Below are positions 22,546-32,531 of a stretch of 64,000 nt of DNA, one piece after another. The notes beneath the pieces were generated by a model that saw only the letters and a program-made list of their open reading frames with translations, was not told where the DNA came from and did no database searches. Both the position numbers and the translations under genes were made by a program. Position 1 is the stretch's first letter. Every line of letters starts with the position of its first letter. Source of the DNA: Trifolium pratense (Eukaryota > Streptophyta > Magnoliopsida > Fabales > Fabaceae); NCBI RefSeq assembly GCF_020283565.1, contig NC_060063.1, positions 37,224,635 to 37,288,634 on the forward strand. The letters are read 5' to 3'.

Positions 22546-22704
22546 GGAGGGGGAAAGTTCATTTGGAACTTTTCCTTTCTTCTCTTCATTCGTTGCTCCA
22601 CTGCTACTGCTGTTGTTCCTATTTTCCCAGATTCAAGGCTATCAAACTCAAGGTTTTTGTGCTTCTTTCCTTCATTCGAAGCTTCCATCTTTGCTTGATT
22701 TAAG

Positions 22705-23679
22705 GTAACCTCTTCAATTATCTTTGGTTTATGTTGTTCAATTTGTACCCATTTTGTTCTTAAGTTTGCGTTTTGCGTTTGTGTGTTAGTGATTATCTCC
22801 AGTTTATCTGTTGTTTTTCCTTTAGCATTTGCTAGATTTGCATGTTATGCAATGGATTTTGACCCTCTTTCTCTTGCACCCATTTCGTTTGCTTTGTTTG
22901 GGTTCTGTGTTTGGGTCATTTTTCTGGAAATTTGAAGAACACCCATGGAGGTTGATGGGTTTCTGGAAAATTGCTTTGAATGTTTGATGAACATTCATAC
23001 TTTTCTGGGCGAAACTGATGAACACGAAGAACAGTGTTCAAATTTCTGGGACTTTATGCGTTTTGTCGGGGAGGAGAATGTTGTTTCCTCTCCCCGTTTA
23101 TTGTAGCAAAAAGCTAGGTTAGTTGAACCTTGTGTCGGGGAGCTTCTCCCCGTTTTCGCCTTCGCGAATCTTTTAAGTGTTTTTGCAAATTGTATGATTG
23201 TCGGGGACCTTTTCCCCGTTTTTTCAATGAGTTTGTAGAAACTCTGTGTCGGGGTACTTCTCCCCGTTTTTTCAATGAGTTTGCAGAAACTCTGTGTCGG
23301 GGACCTTCTCCCCGTTTTCGCTTTCGCGAATGTTTTAACTGTCGGGGACCTTCTCCCCGTTATTTCGCTGGGAAATTTGTGGATAAATGAGTTTGTAAAA
23401 ACTCTATGTCGGGGAGCTTCTCCCCGTTTTTAACTTGGGATTTTATCCAAATTAGAGTTTGGTTTCAAGTGTCGAGCCATGTCTTGTGTCGGGGACCTTC
23501 TCCCCGTTTTTAGGCTTTGTTAAGTGGTTTTCCCCGGTTTCTCTGTTTTGTTTGCCATTTTGATAAGGGCTTTTGGTCGGGGACAGCGTCCTCGTCCTAA
23601 TTTACGCCCTTTCACTTGATTTGCGGTGAAAGGGTGGATTTGATTACTGTCGAATTCACTTTATTTCGCTGCTTTTCAG
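22705..23679 (+). other. Predicted 5' UTR intron of the antisense gene
   Basis: Donor TTTAAG|GTAACC at 22704/22705 and acceptor TGCTTTTCAG|GTACTC at 23679/23680 are both close to consensus. The next exon reaches the ATG after nine bases. The intron (975 bp) is T-rich and contains the hairpin array at 23065-23510. This is prediction from sequence only. Confidence 0.55.
23065..23510. repeat. Eight-copy hairpin array GTCGGGGA-n-TCCCCGTTTT
   Basis: Copies start near 23065, 23133, 23200, 23248, 23295, 23340, 23408 and 23487. Most read GTCGGGGA(C/G)CTTCTCCCCGTTTT with a perfect CGGGGA/TCCCCG-type stem and a 2-5 base loop. The first has a longer loop. Spacers are 24-60 bases and some share sequence such as TTTCAATGAGTTTG. 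It lies in the predicted first intron of the antisense gene. Confidence 0.9.
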
Positions 23680-23688
23680 GTACTCAAA

Positions 23689-25770
23689 ATGTCCGACGTG
23701 GAGGAAGTAACGGGGAGCCAAGCTACGTCGAAACACAAGTTGGTCGACACTATTACTGACCCAGAGCTGGCTTGGGTTGCGCCCGAGCCCCGGGGGATTG
23801 CTTCGACGATTACCGCGCAGGATCCGCGGCTTTTTACCATCGTCGAGGAAGCTGGTTCGGAGAACTGGGAGGTTCGCGCGCCTGCTGAGGGGGAGCGGGT
23901 TTGCTCGTCGTACACGGGATGCAACTTCACCATGTACGAGATGGCGTTCAAGGAGTTGGGATTTCGGCTGCCCTTCAACGATCTCGAAGCCGGAATTTTT
24001 GGCCGGCTAAGAGTGGCTCCTTCCCAGCTTCATCCAAATTCACTAGCGTTTATCCGGGCCTACCAGATCCTTTGTCGGTATCTGGAGGTGGAGGCTACTG
24101 TTGCCCTGTTCTTTTATATCTTCCAAATCCAACGTCAGAGAGTCGGGGATCGGCAAGGTTGGATTTCCTTAAAGCATCAGTCGAGCAAGATTTTTAGGAT
24201 GTTCGTTGAGTCTGCTCGGGGCTTCAAGGAGAGATATTATGTGGTGAGGGCATTGACGGAGTTTGCCGAAGATTCCCTCCACATGGAGAAGCCTGTATTC
24301 AATGAGGACGGGTCCCCTCAGTTGGACGAGGCGGGTGAGCATGTAACGGAGTGGGTTCTCCGGTTTCCATTATCGTGGTCGTCGCAACATTTTGAGTTGC
24401 GGACCGACGAGTATCTAACTGCTGCCGAGGATCTTACCCCGGCCGAAATGGCGGGCTTTCAAAAGCTCCAAACATACGTGGATGGCTTTAAGCCTTGCAA
24501 GGTCATGACCAGCTTAGGGGAGGTTGCTTTGGACAAGCATGGTAAACCGAGGATCGAGCCTCGTTTTGTTAATACCAAACTATTGTTGTCGTGCAAGACT
24601 GTTTCAGCCGAGGACACTCTGCTGGGTATCCGTTTTTCTGCATGCCCGTCTTTTACTTGTAATAAATTTCAGTATTTTTATGTTTGATTTTCTCCCCGTG
24701 ATTCTGACCACGTTTTTAACTTTGCAGGTAGGATGGTAGATCTTGCTAGTGAGCTTGTTAGGATAGCTGCTGAACAGAAGGGAGAGAAGGCTAGGAAAAA
24801 GGCGAGGAGGGCCAAGCCAACCATTTTGATGGGTGATCAGGGTGCTTCGGGGAGCGTCTCACAATCTTCCCCGGTAGGCAGTTCAGCTGGGACTCCGGGT
24901 GGTCGTTCGAAGAGGCAGCGGGAGGAGCAGATGACGCCTATCGTCGACTTGTCAGAGGGGGACGGTGGCTTCGTTCTCCCCGCATGTTTGAGCGACCAGA
25001 AATATTTTGACAAGAATCCCCTCCAGGTGCCGGCTTCAGAGAAGGCTTATATACTGGGCGCTTCTGCATCTGCCCGACAGAAGCAGCTCAACGAGGATGT
25101 TGCTGCTGTCATCCGTCTGGCGGAGACAGCCTTGGTGCTGAATGAAGGGGGACCAACTCATGAGGTGGAGAAGTTGGCTGCTCGGAATGCCAAGCTGGAG
25201 GGAAAAATTGTGCTGATGGAGGGTGAGCTGATCGATCTGAGGGGGAAGCAGGAGAATTATGGCCAGCTGCTGAAAGATGTCCGGGAGAGCCGGGATGAAC
25301 TAGAACTTGTGAAGAAAAATCTTGAGGGAGTGGAGGCCCGGAGTGCCGAGGAGAAGAGACAATTGGAAGAGGTGATAGCTGACCTACAGTCCAAGCTTGC
25401 TCCAGCTGCCGACGAGGGTACTGAGATTTCCAAGATGGTAAGTCGAGCTGACCTAGTCAAGGAAATCAAGAGGCAGCGTGGCCTGATGCTGGCGAGCATG
25501 ATTCATGGGTGGAAAAATGCGATCGCCCAACTCAAGGTTGTGAATGCCGAGGGTGGCTTGACCACTGAAGGTATTCATAGGCTCAAACGGGTTGAGAACG
25601 GGCAGATCATCATCCCTGAAGAGTACAAGGAGATGGAGCTCGAGGAGGAAAAGTTGGATGAAGAGGAAGGTGATGGTGAAGACGAGGAGGATGAGGAAGT
25701 TGGAGAGGAAGCTGTCGGGGAGGAGAGGGCACCAGAGGATAACCCAGAGGGTCATGATGAAAGCTCCTGA
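23689..25770 (+). CDS. Antisense gene of the Tat element ('gypsy-type transposon' family-like), two coding exons
   Basis: Two frames, 23689-24687 and 24733-25770, join cleanly if an intron 24626-24727 is removed (CTGCTGG|GTATCC and TTTGCAG|GTAGG, both phase 1), giving about 659 residues. The N-terminal half (roughly residues 60-240) resembles the plant 'putative gypsy type transposon' domain found in Tat-element extra ORFs, with FIRAYQILCRYLEVEAT and the RMFVESARGFKERYYVVRA region. The C-terminal half has a basic patch (KARKKARRAK), a long heptad-type coiled coil (about residues 450-555, ELVKKNLEGVEARSAEEKRQ) and a Glu/Asp tail (last 50 residues). It lies opposite to gag-pol in the element's 3' spacer and has its own TATA box. 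The function of this family is not established. Gag-like or RNA-binding roles would be guesses. Existence of an open coding gene is well supported; the splice model is moderately so. Confidence 0.8.
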
Positions 25771-26504
25771 TCTTCCTCGGTTTTTTATTTGGGCCTGCGC
25801 GCCAATGACTTGTAATTTATTTGTCTTTTTTGTTTCATGATAATTTACTTTTGGGGGCCTGCGTGCCCGGTTTTTGTAACATTTGAACAAGTGGGTTTTT
25901 ATGCCCGGTGATTTATAACAATGATGCCCGTTTTATTCATCCTGCTCGTCCATTTTATGCTCCTCGTTTGTATGTTTAAATTATTGTTTTCGTTTTGCTA
26001 AGTTATGCCTGCGTGGAATATGCATGTCTTTATGCTTGCTCGTTTTTAACTTTACAAATTTTTGGTTTTGATATTCGTATACTTGCTCGACATTGTTGTA
26101 TGCCTGCTCGACAAAACCGTTTTTATATTTGTAAGTTTTTTGTTGCGAGCGCGTTTCGTCGAGGAGGTCGTCCTCGGATTTAACTTAGAAAGTTTAGGGA
26201 ACTAACTAAGCGCCTAGAGTCGTTTTCTGAGGCTAATACGGAGACCGACACGTTGTTGTGCCCGTCCCCGCGGCTTGAACTTCCCATCGCGAGCTGGGCG
26301 TTAAGCCTTGGCACGAAGACGAGGAGCTTGTCTCAAAGGTCATCCTCGTCGGGGAGACGCTCTGCCCTTCCTGAGCCAAAGTATCTCTTTTTCAGTTATT
26401 GGATCGAGCACGTGTGCCCGCGTGCTTTCCGTTGTCGAGGTGTCGGGCTCGTTGCTAGAGGATCCGAGCAGCCTTTTAGAATTGTTTTTTAGTTTGGCAA
26501 TAAC
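25771..26504. other. Spacer between antisense gene and pol 3' end
   Basis: T-rich after the stop codon (TTGTAATTTATTTGTC, TTTTTGTAACATTTG), plausible 3' UTR of the antisense gene. It also contains repeated TGCTCG/TGCCCG motifs. The two genes converge here. No further gene is recognised. Confidence 0.5.
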
Positions 26505-27251
26505 TTAGCTATAATACTGTTTTAATTTTTGGGCGTTCCAAGGTCGAGGAAGTTTCTTTCCTCGAAGATCCTCGAGATAGTATGCGCCATTTTCTGTTTT
26601 GTCAATGACGCGATATGGTCCTTCCCAGTTGGCCGCCAGTTTACCATCCTGGGAGTCCTTAGCATTTCGTCTTAGGACGAGGCTGCCCACTTCAAATTCT
26701 CTTTTGATGACTTTGACGTCATGTCGGGCAGCTATTTTTTGTTTAAGGGTGGCTTCCCGAAGGGATGCCCCCGTGCGGATCTCTTCGACGAGATCAAGCT
26801 CTTCACGGAGAGCTTCGTCGTTCATTTCTTCTTCGAGCGGTTGCTCGGTTCGGTGAGATGGCTCGCCCACCTCCACGGGGATGACTGCTTCTGTTCCATA
26901 TACCATTCTAAATGGAGTCTCCCCGGTTGTGGAGTGTGGTGTTGTGCGATAGGCCCAAAGGACGCTTTCTAGTTCCTCGACCCATTTCTTTTTGTTTTGG
27001 TCCAATCTTCGTCGTAGGCCGCGCAGGATTACCCTGTTGGCGGCCTCGGCTTGCCCGTTTGTTTGGGGATGTTCCACGGAAGTGAAATGTTGCTTGGTTC
27101 CCAGGGCAGCGAGGAAGTCTTGGAATCCTTTGTCTGTGAATTGTGTCCTGTTGTCCGTGACGACGGCTTGTGGTATCCCAAATCGGCAGAGTACGTCGCG
27201 TTTGAAGAAACGGAGTATCCTGAATGACGTTATGTCGGAGAGGGGTTCTGC
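26505..27251 (-). pseudogene. Integrase core and C-terminus, cut off from pol by one TAG
   Basis: Continues in the same frame as gag-pol after a TAG at 27252-27254, with no further stop until 26505. It contains the second catalytic Asp (VVTDNRTQF), the Glu-containing segment (NGQAEAANR), the usual RTTPHSTTGETPF stretch and the C-terminal DNA-binding part ending at RPWNAQKLKQYYS. In related elements the position of the stop is normally Glu, so it looks like one base change. Without it the integrase would be complete. As it stands the element needs readthrough or help from another copy. Confidence 0.88.
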
Positions 27252-30200
27252 CTATACCCACTTGGTGAAGTAGTCCACGGCGACTATTAGGAATTTATTT
27301 TGGTGGAGTCCCTTTGTGAAAGGGCCAAGTATATCCATGCCCCACCAAGCGAAGGGCCATGGCGACGACATAGATTTGAGCTCGTGGGGAGGAGCTAGGT
27401 GCATGTCCCCATGTCGTTGACATTTGTCGCATTTTTTCACATGGTCCTTAGCGTCTCGCTGCATGGTGGGCCAATAGTATCCTGCTCGGAGAGCTTTTCT
27501 GGCCAGCGATCTTCCTCCCAGGTGCTGGGCGTTGATCCCCTCGTGTACCTCGCGCAGGATGTAATCGACTGTTTCCTCGTCGACGCATTTTAGGAGTGGG
27601 ATTGAGAACCCTCGTCTGTATAACTTTCCGTCGAGGATGACATATGCGCATGCTCGACGTCTTATTATTGAAGCTTCTTTCTGATTGTCGGGGAGGGTTC
27701 CGTTTGCGAGGAAGTTATAAACGGGGGTCATCCAGCAGTTTTTGTCGCCGATGACATTTATGTCGAGGACGTTGGTCGTCTTCTCGATGCTTGGTCGAGG
27801 GAGTATTTCTTGAATGACGGATTTGTTTCCGCCTTTCTTTTTTGTGCTCGCCAGTTTGGACAGGATGTCTGCCCGTTTGTTGTGCTCGCGTGGAACGTGT
27901 TGCACTTCCACGGACTGGAACTTAGTGATTTTTTCCTTCACTAACGCTAAATACTCGGAGAGGTTATCATTCTTGGCTTGATACTCTCCTAATACTTGTG
28001 AGGCAACAAGTTGTGAATCTGTGAAGATTTTAATTTCTTTTGCCTCCATGTCCTCGGCCAACCGTAGTCCTGCCAAGAAGGCTTCGTATTCTGCTTGGTT
28101 GTTCGATGTCGGGAAGGATAGTGCTAGGGATACCTCGATGATGATCCCGTTCTCGTTTTCCAGGATAATTCCTGCTCCTGCTCCCGTGGCGCTCGATGCT
28201 CCGTCGACGAATATTGTCCATTTGTCTGCCTCGCTTGTCGTGGAGAATGGACTCGTCATTTCGGCCACAAAGTCTGCTAGGACTTGTGATTTTAGCGCTT
28301 TTCTGCTTTCATAGCGAATGTCGAATTCGGAAAGCTCGAGGGACCATTTGAGCATCCTGCCCGCCATATCTGGCCGACCAAGCAATGACTTGATTGGTTG
28401 GTCGGTTCGGACTACGATTGTGTGTGCTAGGAAGTAGTGACGTAGTCTTCTTGCTGCGTTGATCAAGGCAAGGGCCACCTTCTCGATTTGTGTATATCTG
28501 AGTTCGGGCCCCTGAAGAGCCTTGCTTGTAAAGTACACTGGTTTTTGTCCTTCCGTTGTTTCACGGACAAGGGCTGCGCTGACGGCCTCAGATGCGACGG
28601 AGAGGTAGATGTATAACACTTCCTCGACATCCGGGCGTGAGAGGACTGGGGGTTCGGACAGGGCCTTCTTAAGATGTTGGAGGGCCTGCTCGCACTCTTC
28701 CGTCCATTCGAACACAGCTTCTTTCCTTAGTAATTTGAAAAGCGGTAATGCGTGTTGAGCAGATTTTGCTACGAAGCGAGACAATGAGGTCAGCATTCCG
28801 TTCAGGGTTTGTATGGATTTTTTGTTGCTCGGAGTTGGGAGCTCCGTAAAGGCACGACATTTGTCGGGGTTGGCTTCGATTCCTCGTTCTGTTAGGTAGA
28901 ATCCGAGGAACTTTCCTGCTCGTACCCCGAAGGTGCACTTTTCTGGGTTGAATCGCATGTTGTGTTTTCTGGCCTGCTCGAAGACCTTACGTAAGTGGGC
29001 GGTATGGTCGATTTCCTCATGGGATTTTACGATCATGTCGTCCATGTAGACTTCGAGCATGTCGCCTATTTCTGCCCGGAATACTTTGTTCATCATCCGC
29101 TGGTATGTAGCACCAGCGTTTTTTAGACCGAAGGGCATTACGTTGTAGTAATAGTTGCCCGACTCGGTCATGAAAGCTGTTTTTCCCCTGTCGGCCACAA
29201 CCATTGGGATTTGGTTGTATCCTGAATATGCATCCATAAAAGACAATAATTTAAAGCCAGAAGAATTATCGACTAATTTATCAATGCAAGGTAAAGGATA
29301 GGAATCTTTAGGGCAAGCCCTATTGAGATCGGTATAGTCAACACACATGCGCCATTTTCCATTAGATTTTTTAACTAGTACAACGTTTGACAACCAGGTA
29401 GTGTATCTGGCTTCAGAAATAAAATTTGCCTCTAGGAGGTCTTTTACAGCTTTTTCAGCAGCCTCCGCTTTTTCGGGAGACTGCCTACGCCTACGTTGCA
29501 CTACAGCACTAGCAAGTGGGTCGACGGTAAGTTGATGACAAGCGATGTTTGGATCCAGCCCGGGCATGTCGGCAGCGTGCCATGCGAACAAGTCAGCATT
29601 TTCTCTAAGGCAGGCTTTCAGCTGCTTCCTCGCCAACTCGGGGAGCCCCGTACCAATCTTGACTCCTTTTTCTGGATCCTCGCCAAACTGGACTATCTCA
29701 AAGTCTCCATCTGGAATGGGGCGATAATGCTCTTTGCTCGCCTCGTCGTCCTCCTTCTCCTCCTTCCTCAGTTTTTTCTCCTCCTTATGCTCTTTCTTGG
29801 AGGTGCGGCTGTCAAGATCAACAGAGCTCACACTTGGACCGGGCAGACTTGGTGGTGCTTCCGGGGATGGCTTTGGTGGTGTTTCCGAGGAAGGCTTTGG
29901 CTTCTTTGCTTCAGGAGCTTTGCCAATGAAGTTGTTGCCTTTGGATGCTGCGTCAAAGCACCTCCTCGCAGCTTCAATGTCCCCGTGTAGAGTAGCAACC
30001 TGCCCCTTATGAGTGTAATACTTCATCTTTAGGTGGGCAGTGGAGGGGACCGCGATCAGGTCTGCTATGGCCGTCCTGCCGATGATGCATTGGTAGAGGC
30101 AGGGGCAGTCCACGACCAAGAATTTGACTCTGATCGACTTGGCAGTTTCCTCGGAGCCAAAAGTGACTATGAGGTCGACATAGCCCCAAGGCCTAGTGGT

Positions 30201-32435
30201 TGCCCCGTTGAATCCTGTGAGATCTGAACCCAAGTACGGGGTGAGGTGTGTCTCGTCCAGCTGTAAGGTCCTGAACAAACTGGCGTACATAATGTCGCAG
30301 GAGCTCCCCGGATCGATGAGGACCCGACGAACGTCCATGTTGGCCATGTCTGCCCGGACGAGGAGGGGAATTTGGAAATTGGCTGTCCCGCCGGGCAGCT
30401 CTTCTCGATAGAAGGCTAAAGGCATTGATCGCCCTTTCGCCTTGTCCAGTGTTGCGTTCATATTCGAGGACGTGTTGATGAGATCCTCGAATTTTCTTTT
30501 TATCGATCCGACGGTGTGCTTGTCCATATGACCGCCGGATATGACGAATGAGTCAGTGAAATATTCCCACGTGCTAAGCGTAGGAGCAGTATAGGTGTCC
30601 CCAAAATCACTGGGGATAGCAAAATCTTCTGGCCGGGATACGCTCATAGCTATTTGCTTGGCGTTTTTCTGCCCGGCTGGCTGTGGAGGTACCTCCTCGA
30701 CCGCGCGAGTCTCCGCGGTATCTGGTCGAGGATCATTATTTCTTTTTACGAACTGTCTTAGTTGTCCGTTTCTGATCATGATTTCAATAGCATCATTCAG
30801 TTGGATGCAGTCGTCGGTCCTGTGACCATAACTCTTGTGGTATCTGCAATACCTATTTTTGTCTTGGCCGGGCTTCAGGGGGGTTGGCTTTGGTTGCTTC
30901 ACATTTGCCCTGTCGAACTCAGAGATGTGAACCTCAGCGAATATCTCTCCCCGTGATTTGACGAGGGGGGTGTAGGTGGCGAATGTGCTTGGAGGGCCAC
31001 GAGGCTCTCGTCTTTCACCCCTCCTTCTGTCTCTGCCCCTCTCGCCACCCCGATCGCCGCCTCTATCGTGTCCCCTGTCATCGTTCCTATGGGAGGACTC
31101 GCGGGCAGGGTGGCTGCTTCCAGGTCGGGCAAGGCGGGCGACATCAGCCGCCTGGACTTCCTCGTACTCAATGTACTTTTGAGCTTTTAGGAGGAGGTCG
31201 TCCCAGGTGGGTGGTTTTTCTATGCCAACAGCTTTGGCAAAATCGCTGCCCGGGCGAAGGCCTCTCTGCAGCAAGTACTTCTTCATGTCGTCGGTTGTTT
31301 CGACCTGCACAGCCTCCTTATTGAACCTCTCGACGAAATTGCGGAGAGTTTCTTCCTCGGCCTGGTAGATGGCCTCCAAGGCGTGCACAGTTTTTGGATG
31401 CTTGCGGGAAGCGGTGAAGTGTCTGCAGAACTGTTCTGTAAGGTCTCTCCACGAGTGGATAGATTGAGGGGGCAGACTTTGGTACCATGCCATTGCTCCC
31501 TTCCTCAATGTGGTCGGGAATAGTCTGCACCTGATGGCACCGCTAATATTCCTGAAATCCAGGTTAGCGTTGACATTAGCAATGTGATCGTCGGGGTCAG
31601 TCAAGCCATCGTACGCGGGGAGCGTAGGAGGTCTCTCGAAGCCCTTTGGAACACGCTTCCTCAGAATGTCTGCGGACAGGGGGCATCGGGGATCACCCTC
31701 GTCACTCCCGTTAGGAGAATGGTCCTCGGAAGACCGTGGAGAATAGTCGCCGGGCATGGGCGTTGGACTGCGAGATTTGCGAGGACGATAGCTGCCCGAC
31801 GCGCCATGCTTGGCCATGTTCGTCAACCCTTGAGGTGAATGGCGGCGCGGAGCTTCGTGTTTCCCTTTCTTGCCCGGGGAGAGTCTGCCCTCGCGTTGTG
31901 GAGGAGTACGATCCCTCTTCCGAGGAGTAACTTCGACCCTCTCTAGGTCGGGGCGTCGATGTTTGACGGCCGCCGGACGGGGAGGGGAAGGAGTAGCCTG
32001 ATGTCTCCGCGGGGGAGAGTTGGTCTTTTTACGGCGTCGGCTTCTTTCCAGCGCGGTGATTCTTTCACTCTGCTCGTCTAGATGACGGCCTTGAGCCTGC
32101 ATGGCCTCCGTTGTTTGTTTCAGAGCAGCGATCAAGGCCGTGATCTCGGAATTGGCCAAGTTGGCGGGCTGTCCAGCGTTGTTTGCCGGAGTTTCTTGTT
32201 TCAATTGCGGGCGTTTGCCCATCTGACGATCGGTTAGGGCCTCGACGTCCTCTTCATCGGAGGAAAGTGAGGTTTCCCTTCCGTCGCGGGGGTCGGTTTC
32301 TGGACCGCGTGTCACGGTGGTATCGTCGCGCACCGGTGATAGAACGGTGTTATGCTGCGGCGGCGGTGAGGGTGGAACGTTGAGCACGTTCTCGTCGCCG
32401 GTATCGGTGTTGAGTTGCTGTGATGAACTAGCCAT
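27252..32435 (-). CDS. gag-pol polyprotein of the Tat element (1727 residues to a premature stop)
   Basis: Starts ATGGCTAGTTCATC 97 bases inside the 5' LTR. A basic and proline-rich N-terminus (1-230) precedes the gag capsid domain (about 255-400, PPTLPAYDGLTDPDDHI). A degenerate Cys/His knuckle follows near 533 (CRYHKSYGHRTDDC), then an aspartic protease (LIDPGSS near 706), reverse transcriptase with YMDD at about 1130, RNase H (about 1240-1380), the additional archaeal-type RNase H (FVDGASSATGAG near 1410, to 1550), and the integrase HHCC finger (about 1632-1672). It ends just after the first catalytic Asp (WGMDILGPF). The dual RNase H arrangement is specific to the Tat lineage. No other stop or frameshift was seen over 5.2 kb, which together with the paired LTRs points to recent activity. 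Confidence 0.95.
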   Translation of the reverse strand: MASSSQQLNTDTGDENVLNVPPSPPPQHNTVLSPVRDDTTVTRGPETDPRDGRETSLSSDEEDVEALTDRQMGKRPQLKQETPANNAGQPANLANSEITALIAALKQTTEAMQAQGRHLDEQSERITALERSRRRKKTNSPPRRHQATPSPPRPAAVKHRRPDLERVEVTPRKRDRTPPQREGRLSPGKKGKHEAPRRHSPQGLTNMAKHGASGSYRPRKSRSPTPMPGDYSPRSSEDHSPNGSDEGDPRCPLSADILRKRVPKGFERPPTLPAYDGLTDPDDHIANVNANLDFRNISGAIRCRLFPTTLRKGAMAWYQSLPPQSIHSWRDLTEQFCRHFTASRKHPKTVHALEAIYQAEEETLRNFVERFNKEAVQVETTDDMKKYLLQRGLRPGSDFAKAVGIEKPPTWDDLLLKAQKYIEYEEVQAADVARLARPGSSHPARESSHRNDDRGHDRGGDRGGERGRDRRRGERREPRGPPSTFATYTPLVKSRGEIFAEVHISEFDRANVKQPKPTPLKPGQDKNRYCRYHKSYGHRTDDCIQLNDAIEIMIRNGQLRQFVKRNNDPRPDTAETRAVEEVPPQPAGQKNAKQIAMSVSRPEDFAIPSDFGDTYTAPTLSTWEYFTDSFVISGGHMDKHTVGSIKRKFEDLINTSSNMNATLDKAKGRSMPLAFYREELPGGTANFQIPLLVRADMANMDVRRVLIDPGSSCDIMYASLFRTLQLDETHLTPYLGSDLTGFNGATTRPWGYVDLIVTFGSEETAKSIRVKFLVVDCPCLYQCIIGRTAIADLIAVPSTAHLKMKYYTHKGQVATLHGDIEAARRCFDAASKGNNFIGKAPEAKKPKPSSETPPKPSPEAPPSLPGPSVSSVDLDSRTSKKEHKEEKKLRKEEKEDDEASKEHYRPIPDGDFEIVQFGEDPEKGVKIGTGLPELARKQLKACLRENADLFAWHAADMPGLDPNIACHQLTVDPLASAVVQRRRRQSPEKAEAAEKAVKDLLEANFISEARYTTWLSNVVLVKKSNGKWRMCVDYTDLNRACPKDSYPLPCIDKLVDNSSGFKLLSFMDAYSGYNQIPMVVADRGKTAFMTESGNYYYNVMPFGLKNAGATYQRMMNKVFRAEIGDMLEVYMDDMIVKSHEEIDHTAHLRKVFEQARKHNMRFNPEKCTFGVRAGKFLGFYLTERGIEANPDKCRAFTELPTPSNKKSIQTLNGMLTSLSRFVAKSAQHALPLFKLLRKEAVFEWTEECEQALQHLKKALSEPPVLSRPDVEEVLYIYLSVASEAVSAALVRETTEGQKPVYFTSKALQGPELRYTQIEKVALALINAARRLRHYFLAHTIVVRTDQPIKSLLGRPDMAGRMLKWSLELSEFDIRYESRKALKSQVLADFVAEMTSPFSTTSEADKWTIFVDGASSATGAGAGIILENENGIIIEVSLALSFPTSNNQAEYEAFLAGLRLAEDMEAKEIKIFTDSQLVASQVLGEYQAKNDNLSEYLALVKEKITKFQSVEVQHVPREHNKRADILSKLASTKKKGGNKSVIQEILPRPSIEKTTNVLDINVIGDKNCWMTPVYNFLANGTLPDNQKEASIIRRRACAYVILDGKLYRRGFSIPLLKCVDEETVDYILREVHEGINAQHLGGRSLARKALRAGYYWPTMQRDAKDHVKKCDKCQRHGDMHLAPPHELKSMSSPWPFAWWGMDILGPFTKGLHQNKFLIVAVDYFTKWV

Positions 32436-32512
32436 GGTGAAAGTTGTTGAAGAATGGAATCAGTTTTGATCTTTGTTTCTTTAGGAAAGATTAAAGAAGG
32501 GGAGGAACTCAG

Positions 32513-32530
32513 TTCCCACAGACGGCGCCA
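32513..32530 (-). other. tRNA primer-binding site
   Basis: TGGCGCCGTCTGTGGGAA on the element's strand, one base after the 5' LTR. TGG at the start pairs with the CCA end of a tRNA. I cannot settle which tRNA without a search; Arg or Asp types are typical of this lineage. Confidence 0.75.
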
Positions 32531-32531
32531 C

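Noticed and set aside
23130..23390. Plus-strand frame with repeated CRGxSPRF
   Set aside because: It is the hairpin array translated; conservation lies in the palindrome and not in codons.
23065..23510. CRISPR-like regular repeat array
   Set aside because: Plant nuclear retrotransposon context, no cas genes, and several spacers are near copies of each other.
24626..24727. Two separate antisense proteins
   Set aside because: Consensus splice sites join the two frames in phase 1 and the second ATG sits right after the acceptor, so one spliced protein is simpler; not proven.
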